Shown here piece after piece: positions 12,151 through 15,208 of a stretch of 15,208 bases of DNA. Position 1 is the first letter of the stretch; each line of letters opens with the position of its first letter. Source of the stretch: an uncultured Dialister sp. (GTDB lineage Bacteria; Bacillota; Negativicutes; Veillonellales; Dialisteraceae). The DNA is taken from positions 1 through 15,208 of the forward strand of contig NZ_UPZP01000051.1 in assembly GCF_900538805.1 (NCBI RefSeq), given 5' to 3'. The notes under the pieces were generated by a model, which was given only the letters and a program-made list of their open reading frames with translations, ran no database searches and was not told the origin of the DNA. A program made the translations under genes and the position numbers.

Positions 12151-13086
12151 TTACAGTGTTACCGTTCTCGTGAGATTTTCCATCCACTCTCCTTTTTTGT
12201 GGTCGAAGGTTTTAATCACGATTTTATCCTTATAGAGGTAGATGGAGTTGGACCACACCTGTTTTCCGTCCCAGGTGGGATTGTATACATCAAGAATTTT
12301 TCCGTGGTAGTAGTTCACTTCATTGGCAAAGGTGGGCTGGGTGGGCGGCGTATGGGTATGGCCGGACACCCACAGTTTCACCTGGGGACTGGTGAGGAGG
12401 ATGAGATCTATGTCCCCGGCGGGCTGGGCGAAGTTCCGGGGATTTCCTATTTTGTCGTTGTAGGGAATCATGGTGTCCGACAGCGGCGCATGGTAGAAAA
12501 TGAGGGTGGGGGTCTGGCTGTTTTCTTTCAGTGTCTTCCTCAGCCATTCCATTTCTTCTTTAGACATGGCCACAGGAAATTTACCTTCCGTATCTTCGGG
12601 GGAGAGGAAAATGAGGAGGTACTGCCCCAGCTTCTTTGTGCTGTGGAGGGGCCCGAAGACCTTTTCATAATTTTCCTCATGGGCCTTCCGAAGGTCCGGG
12701 TCCGCCATCACGGGTTTGCCGTTTTTCAGTTCTTCTTTGTAGAAGAGCTCATGATTTCCGGCCAGGTACGCTTTATCCCCGGTAAAGCCGTCGATAAACT
12801 GTTTTGCCTCTTCCATCTGCTTCATGGAGCCGTACATTTCCACCATGTCACCGGTGAACACCTTGAGGTCCACATCGGACCAGCCGTTGATTTCATCCCG
12901 GGCCTTCACCTTATTGTCAATGATGGCCTGCCTTTTCGCAGCATCCACGGTTTTAGACGGGTAATGGAGGTCGGAAATCACAACGATTCTTTCATACTCC
13001 TTCTCCGAGGGAGAAGACTGCTGCCCGCAGCCCGCAAAGGCCAGGCAGGAAAAAACAAGGAAGAAACAGAGAATGGAACGGAACAT
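12151..13086 (-). CDS. Metallophosphoesterase lipoprotein
   Basis: This 311-aa protein is of the calcineurin-like phosphoesterase fold, likely anchored on the outer side of a membrane. The N-terminus MFRSILCFFLVFSCLAFAGC is a lipoprotein signal peptide with cysteine 20 as the lipidation site. Metal ligands appear in canonical order: D39-x-H41 (SDLHYP), G79-D80 with M-V-E after it, G110-N-H-E113, H199 in FYHAP, and G242-H-T-H245. The frame is open upstream into repeat DNA, but ATG 13086 has SD AAAGGA (13094-13099, minus strand) and gives the signal peptide, so it is chosen. Substrate (phosphomonoester, phosphodiester or nucleotide) is not shown by the sequence. It stands alone between repeat blocks; a GCGGC-GAA-GCCGC hairpin abuts its SD region. 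Confidence 0.88.
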   Translation of the reverse strand: MFRSILCFFLVFSCLAFAGCGQQSSPSEKEYERIVVISDLHYPSKTVDAAKRQAIIDNKVKARDEINGWSDVDLKVFTGDMVEMYGSMKQMEEAKQFIDGFTGDKAYLAGNHELFYKEELKNGKPVMADPDLRKAHEENYEKVFGPLHSTKKLGQYLLIFLSPEDTEGKFPVAMSKEEMEWLRKTLKENSQTPTLIFYHAPLSDTMIPYNDKIGNPRNFAQPAGDIDLILLTSPQVKLWVSGHTHTPPTQPTFANEVNYYHGKILDVYNPTWDGKQVWSNSIYLYKDKIVIKTFDHKKGEWMENLTRTVTL

Positions 13087-13107
13087 GGATAGGTCCTTTC
13101 TATAAAA

Positions 13108-13300
13108 GCGGCGAAGCCGCGGGTTCAAAGGGTTCAGAGGGTTCACAAGGTTCAAAGGGTGGTGGTATCACCATTGGACACGCCTGCGGCGTGAGGGTTC
13201 AGAGGGTTCACAAGGTTCAGAAGGTTCAAAGGGTGGTGGTATCGCCCTGGCGGGCGATGAGTTTTGTATGCCGCCAGAGGCGGCAGCGCTGCCAGAGGCA
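13108..13300. repeat. Hairpin and GGTTCARAG module block
   Basis: GCGGC-GAA-GCCGC (13108-13120), GGTTCARAG runs (13122-13160 and 13196-13233), CACGCC-TGC-GGCGTG (about 13179-13193), ATCGCCC-TGGC-GGGCGAT near 13240-13258 and two adjacent hairpins with the loop AGA, CCGCC-AGA-GGCGG and GCTGCC-AGA-GGCAGC (13270-13303). No gene. Confidence 0.7.
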
Positions 13301-13302
13301 GC

Positions 13303-13526
13303 GAAAACCATACAACCGGGCTTCGCCCGATGGAAATGCACCCCTTTGGGTGCTGCGCACCACTTCCCCCGGAGGGGGAAGTTCGCTCTCCGCTCAGCTT
13401 TAGGCCTCATAAGCACCTCGATGCATAGCACCGCTAAGAGTTCCCCCTCCGGGGGAAAGGTGGTACCGAAGGTACCAAAAGGGGTGCATTTCCTTCGCGC
13501 CATAGGCGCGGTAGTATGGTTTTTCC
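13303..13526. repeat. Long palindromic repeat element, copy 2
   Basis: A close relative of 9519-9812 without the ~70-nt extra cassette. Arms GAAAACCATACAACCGGG...ATGCACCCC pair with GGGGTGCAT...GGTAGTATGGTTTTT. Where copy 1 has TCTCCTAAAGG in the left arm, copy 2 has CCCCCGGAGGGGG; the right arm has changed to match (TTCCCCC-TCC-GGGGGAA at 13441-13457). Similarity to copy 1 continues to about 13575. Confidence 0.75.
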
Positions 13527-13579
13527 TCTGTTACTGCCCGATATGCAAATTATCTCCCCCGCCCAGCACCAAAAGGGGC

Positions 13580-13716
13580 CCGCTGCCGCAGGCAGCATTC
13601 ATAACTCCCTCTGAACCAGCCCGCCCTGCGGGCGGAACCCATCGTTCGGCGCGAAGCGCACGGACGATAGAACCCGGGCGCCGCAGGCGCCTGAACCCTC
13701 TTGCTTTCGGGAATAC
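13580..13716. repeat. ~140-bp interspersed element, copy D
   Basis: GCTGCC-GCA-GGCAGC, AACTCCCTCTGAACC, GCCCGCC-CTG-CGGGCGG, a hairpin ATCGT...ACGAT, GGGCGCC-GCA-GGCGCC and the end TTTCGGGAATACCG. As copy C, it starts about 20 nt past the stop of a minus-strand gene. Confidence 0.7.
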
Positions 13717-13737
13717 CGCCCCCGCCGTGAGTGTCTC

Positions 13738-15012
13738 TTACAATCCGAATATTTTCTTAAACCCCTTCAGCAGGGGATTCTTTGTCTGTTCATTCCACCG
13801 GGAATCGATGAAATCTTCGGGTCTTCTGAAGCCTATGCCGTAGGCGAAGTACATGGCGTGGCTCACTGTATTGATGTAAGCCGCCGTTTCCTGGAGGAGG
13901 AAGTTCCGGTCCCGTTCGGAAAGGGTGAAATGGTCGGCCCGACAGAATTCGTCCAGAAGGCCGTTGATGCGGTCGGCAAAACGGTCGTCGTCCATACGGT
14001 CAGCGATGAAGGTGGTGAAATTGGGATAGTAGCGGTAGTAGTGTTCCTTCTTTTTCGGGTCAAAAACAGCCCACTGCCGCATGAACATATTGATTTTAAG
14101 ATAGAGCCGCTGGTTCAGGATGAAATCATCGGCCTCCATGAAATGGATGGCCTTGGCGGTGCGGATGAGCCTCTTCACCGGCCGGCTTTTCATGATGCCC
14201 TTGTAAATGGAGTCCCGAAGCTTCCTGTCCTGGTACATGTAGGACCCGAAGAAAGAAAGCACCATGGACCGGAACACGATGTAATGATAAAAGAAACGGG
14301 TGCCCTCGGGGGTCAGGTTCTTCTTTGCCATGTAAGGCGTCACCTCCGCCAGAGGCATGAGGATCTGTGCGCTTTCCGTCACCAGCCCCCCCTCTTCCAT
14401 GCCCAGATTCTCGCAGATGCACTGGAGCAGGAGGAAAGGCAGTTTCACCGCAGACGTATCATGGAAATCGGGGTGGCAGAAGGAAAGGGCATCCATGAAA
14501 GAAGCGCTCTCCTCCTTCACCTTGTCCATGTATCCCTTCGTTTCCCGGGAAAGATACTCCGTCAGCGGCGCCAGGGACGCCCCGGTTTCCCTGGAAAGAT
14601 AAGTCACCAGCGGAATCACCGCGCCCCCCTCCATGACAAAGGGCGGCTTAAAGGGAAGGAGCGCCCGGCGCACATTGTCAAATTCATTGCTGAAGGACCG
14701 GGTAATATCGAAATCCAGACTGTCCTTCACCGTTTCTGCCAGGAAATCAGAACGCCGGCTGTCCCATTTCACCATGAGCGAAGCCAGCTCCAGCCGGAAA
14801 TGAACATACTTCCTGATGATGCTGTTCCTTACCTTCCTGTCCCCCGCAGAGGGGAGCCCCTCCTTCTGCAGCATGGCAGCCACCGCCCGGTCCACGGTCA
14901 TACCGGGAAAGACAAAACTTTCACAGGCCAGGGGGTAAAACCGGCAGTTCATGTGGGAAAGCAGGAGGCGGATTATCTTTTTCTTCTCCTCGGCCATCTG
15001 TTCATCATGCAT
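13738..15012 (-). CDS. Hypothetical protein, 424 aa
   Basis: I do not recognise this family. The protein looks almost wholly helical and soluble, with no signal peptide, membrane span or known catalytic motif. It has several aromatic-rich helices (for example HYYRYYPNFTTFIADRM near 340-360 and FFYHYIVFRSMVLSFFGSYMY near 240-262) and many charged residues. A small internal repeat YLSRET occurs at residues 138-143 and 153-158, 15 residues apart. The frame can begin at GTG 15021, but that codon overlaps the SD; ATG 15012 sits 8 nt behind GAGAAGG (minus strand, 15021-15027) and is preferred. An upstream TATAAT is visible. Codon use matches the neighbouring genes. It ends about 20 nt before repeat copy D. 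Function unknown; gene reality is well supported by length, SD and promoter. Confidence 0.8.
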   Translation of the reverse strand: MHDEQMAEEKKKIIRLLLSHMNCRFYPLACESFVFPGMTVDRAVAAMLQKEGLPSAGDRKVRNSIIRKYVHFRLELASLMVKWDSRRSDFLAETVKDSLDFDITRSFSNEFDNVRRALLPFKPPFVMEGGAVIPLVTYLSRETGASLAPLTEYLSRETKGYMDKVKEESASFMDALSFCHPDFHDTSAVKLPFLLLQCICENLGMEEGGLVTESAQILMPLAEVTPYMAKKNLTPEGTRFFYHYIVFRSMVLSFFGSYMYQDRKLRDSIYKGIMKSRPVKRLIRTAKAIHFMEADDFILNQRLYLKINMFMRQWAVFDPKKKEHYYRYYPNFTTFIADRMDDDRFADRINGLLDEFCRADHFTLSERDRNFLLQETAAYINTVSHAMYFAYGIGFRRPEDFIDSRWNEQTKNPLLKGFKKIFGL

Positions 15013-15056
15013 GAAGGACACCTTCTCTCAGGAAAACGAAAAGGGAATTTTTCTTT

Positions 15057-15084
15057 ATTATACACCAGCGCCCAAAGGGTTCAA
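15057..15084 (-). promoter_or_regulatory. Promoter of the 424-aa gene, -35 inside a repeat linker
   Basis: On the minus strand, TTGAAC (15079-15084), 16 bp, TATAAT (15057-15062). The -35 lies inside a GGTTCAAAAGGG linker of the hairpin-repeat family, so the repeat appears to supply half of the promoter. It is about 45 nt before the start codon. Confidence 0.5.
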
Positions 15085-15208
15085 AAGGGTCATGGACACG
15101 CCTGCGGCGTGAGGGTTCAAAGGGTTCAGAAGGTGTGCGCCAGTTCGGCGTGTATAGTATAGTCCGGTGAAAGCCCGGGCCCGGCAAAGCCTAGCAAGCA
15201 GCCGGTAC
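15085..15208. repeat. Hairpin modules at the window edge
   Basis: CACGCC-TGC-GGCGTG (about 15097-15111), a GGTTCARAG run (15113-15131) and, up to the edge, a GC-rich stretch with CCGG-TGAAAGC-CCGG and GGCAAAGCC. The last 60 nt might begin a structured RNA but no riboswitch or RNA family could be assigned. No gene seen. Confidence 0.45.

Noticed and set aside
13858..15162. 434-aa plus-strand frame opposite the 424-aa gene
   Set aside because: Composition (many H, R, G, P) is typical of an antisense shadow, and it runs into repeats; the minus-strand frame has SD and promoter.
15150..15208. Riboswitch (cobalamin or c-di-GMP type) at the window edge
   Set aside because: GGTGAAAGCCCGG and GGCAAAGCC recall parts of such RNAs, but the required core elements could not be aligned and the sequence is cut off.

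Overview
This is a chromosomal window from a GC-rich, probably diderm Firmicute. A Negativicutes genome such as Dialister or a relative would fit. That placement is inference: it rests on Firmicute-like ribosome binding sites (AAGGAG, AAAGGAGG), type IV pilus motor genes, a sugar-polymer glycosyltransferase and a repeat-rich intergenic style. No rRNA, tRNA, phage gene or transposase was seen. I support eleven intact protein genes and one interrupted gene. They cover only about two thirds of the window, which is low for a bacterium. Almost all the rest is structured or tandem repeat DNA.

Layout. 1-1388: AT-rich leader and a GT4 glycosyltransferase. 1389-1968: repeats. 1969-5765: a type IV pilus / type II secretion-like motor block: short PilB-like assembly ATPase, PilT-like retraction ATPase 5 nt later, then a repeat block, then the PilC/GspF-like inner-membrane platform. 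No pilin, prepilin peptidase or secretin is in view. 5766-6649: repeats ending in a 27-unit octamer array that runs to just before a HAD phosphatase gene (6650-7303). 7304-8183: a DinJ-YafQ type II toxin-antitoxin operon with a palindromic operator. Its toxin gene is split by a 161-bp, almost fully palindromic MITE flanked by a TA duplication. 8184-9337: a membrane-anchored LD-carboxypeptidase (S66). 9338-10047: repeats. 10048-10398: a small unknown gene. About 10390-11420: an array of 17 units with a strict 59-bp period, lying exactly between two convergent genes. 11403-11729 (minus): a stand-alone NIF3/YqfO-type PII-like domain protein. 12151-13086 (minus): a metallophosphoesterase lipoprotein. 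13738-15012 (minus): a 424-aa protein I do not recognise.

The non-coding DNA is the unusual part. Several repeat families recur: (1) short hairpins with 6-8 bp stems and mostly 3-nt loops, whose stem sequence differs from copy to copy while pairing is kept, joined by GGTTC-type linkers and often starting directly after a stop codon; (2) 7-bp and 8-bp tandem arrays at several loci; (3) a ~140-bp element in three full copies and one truncated copy; (4) a 224-294 bp palindromic element in two copies whose arms have changed together; (5) a ~70-nt hairpin cassette found twice, each time at the top of another hairpin; (6) the 59-bp array; (7) the MITE. The best candidates for something undescribed are the 59-bp array and the covarying hairpin families. 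The most clear-cut event is the MITE insertion in the toxin gene.
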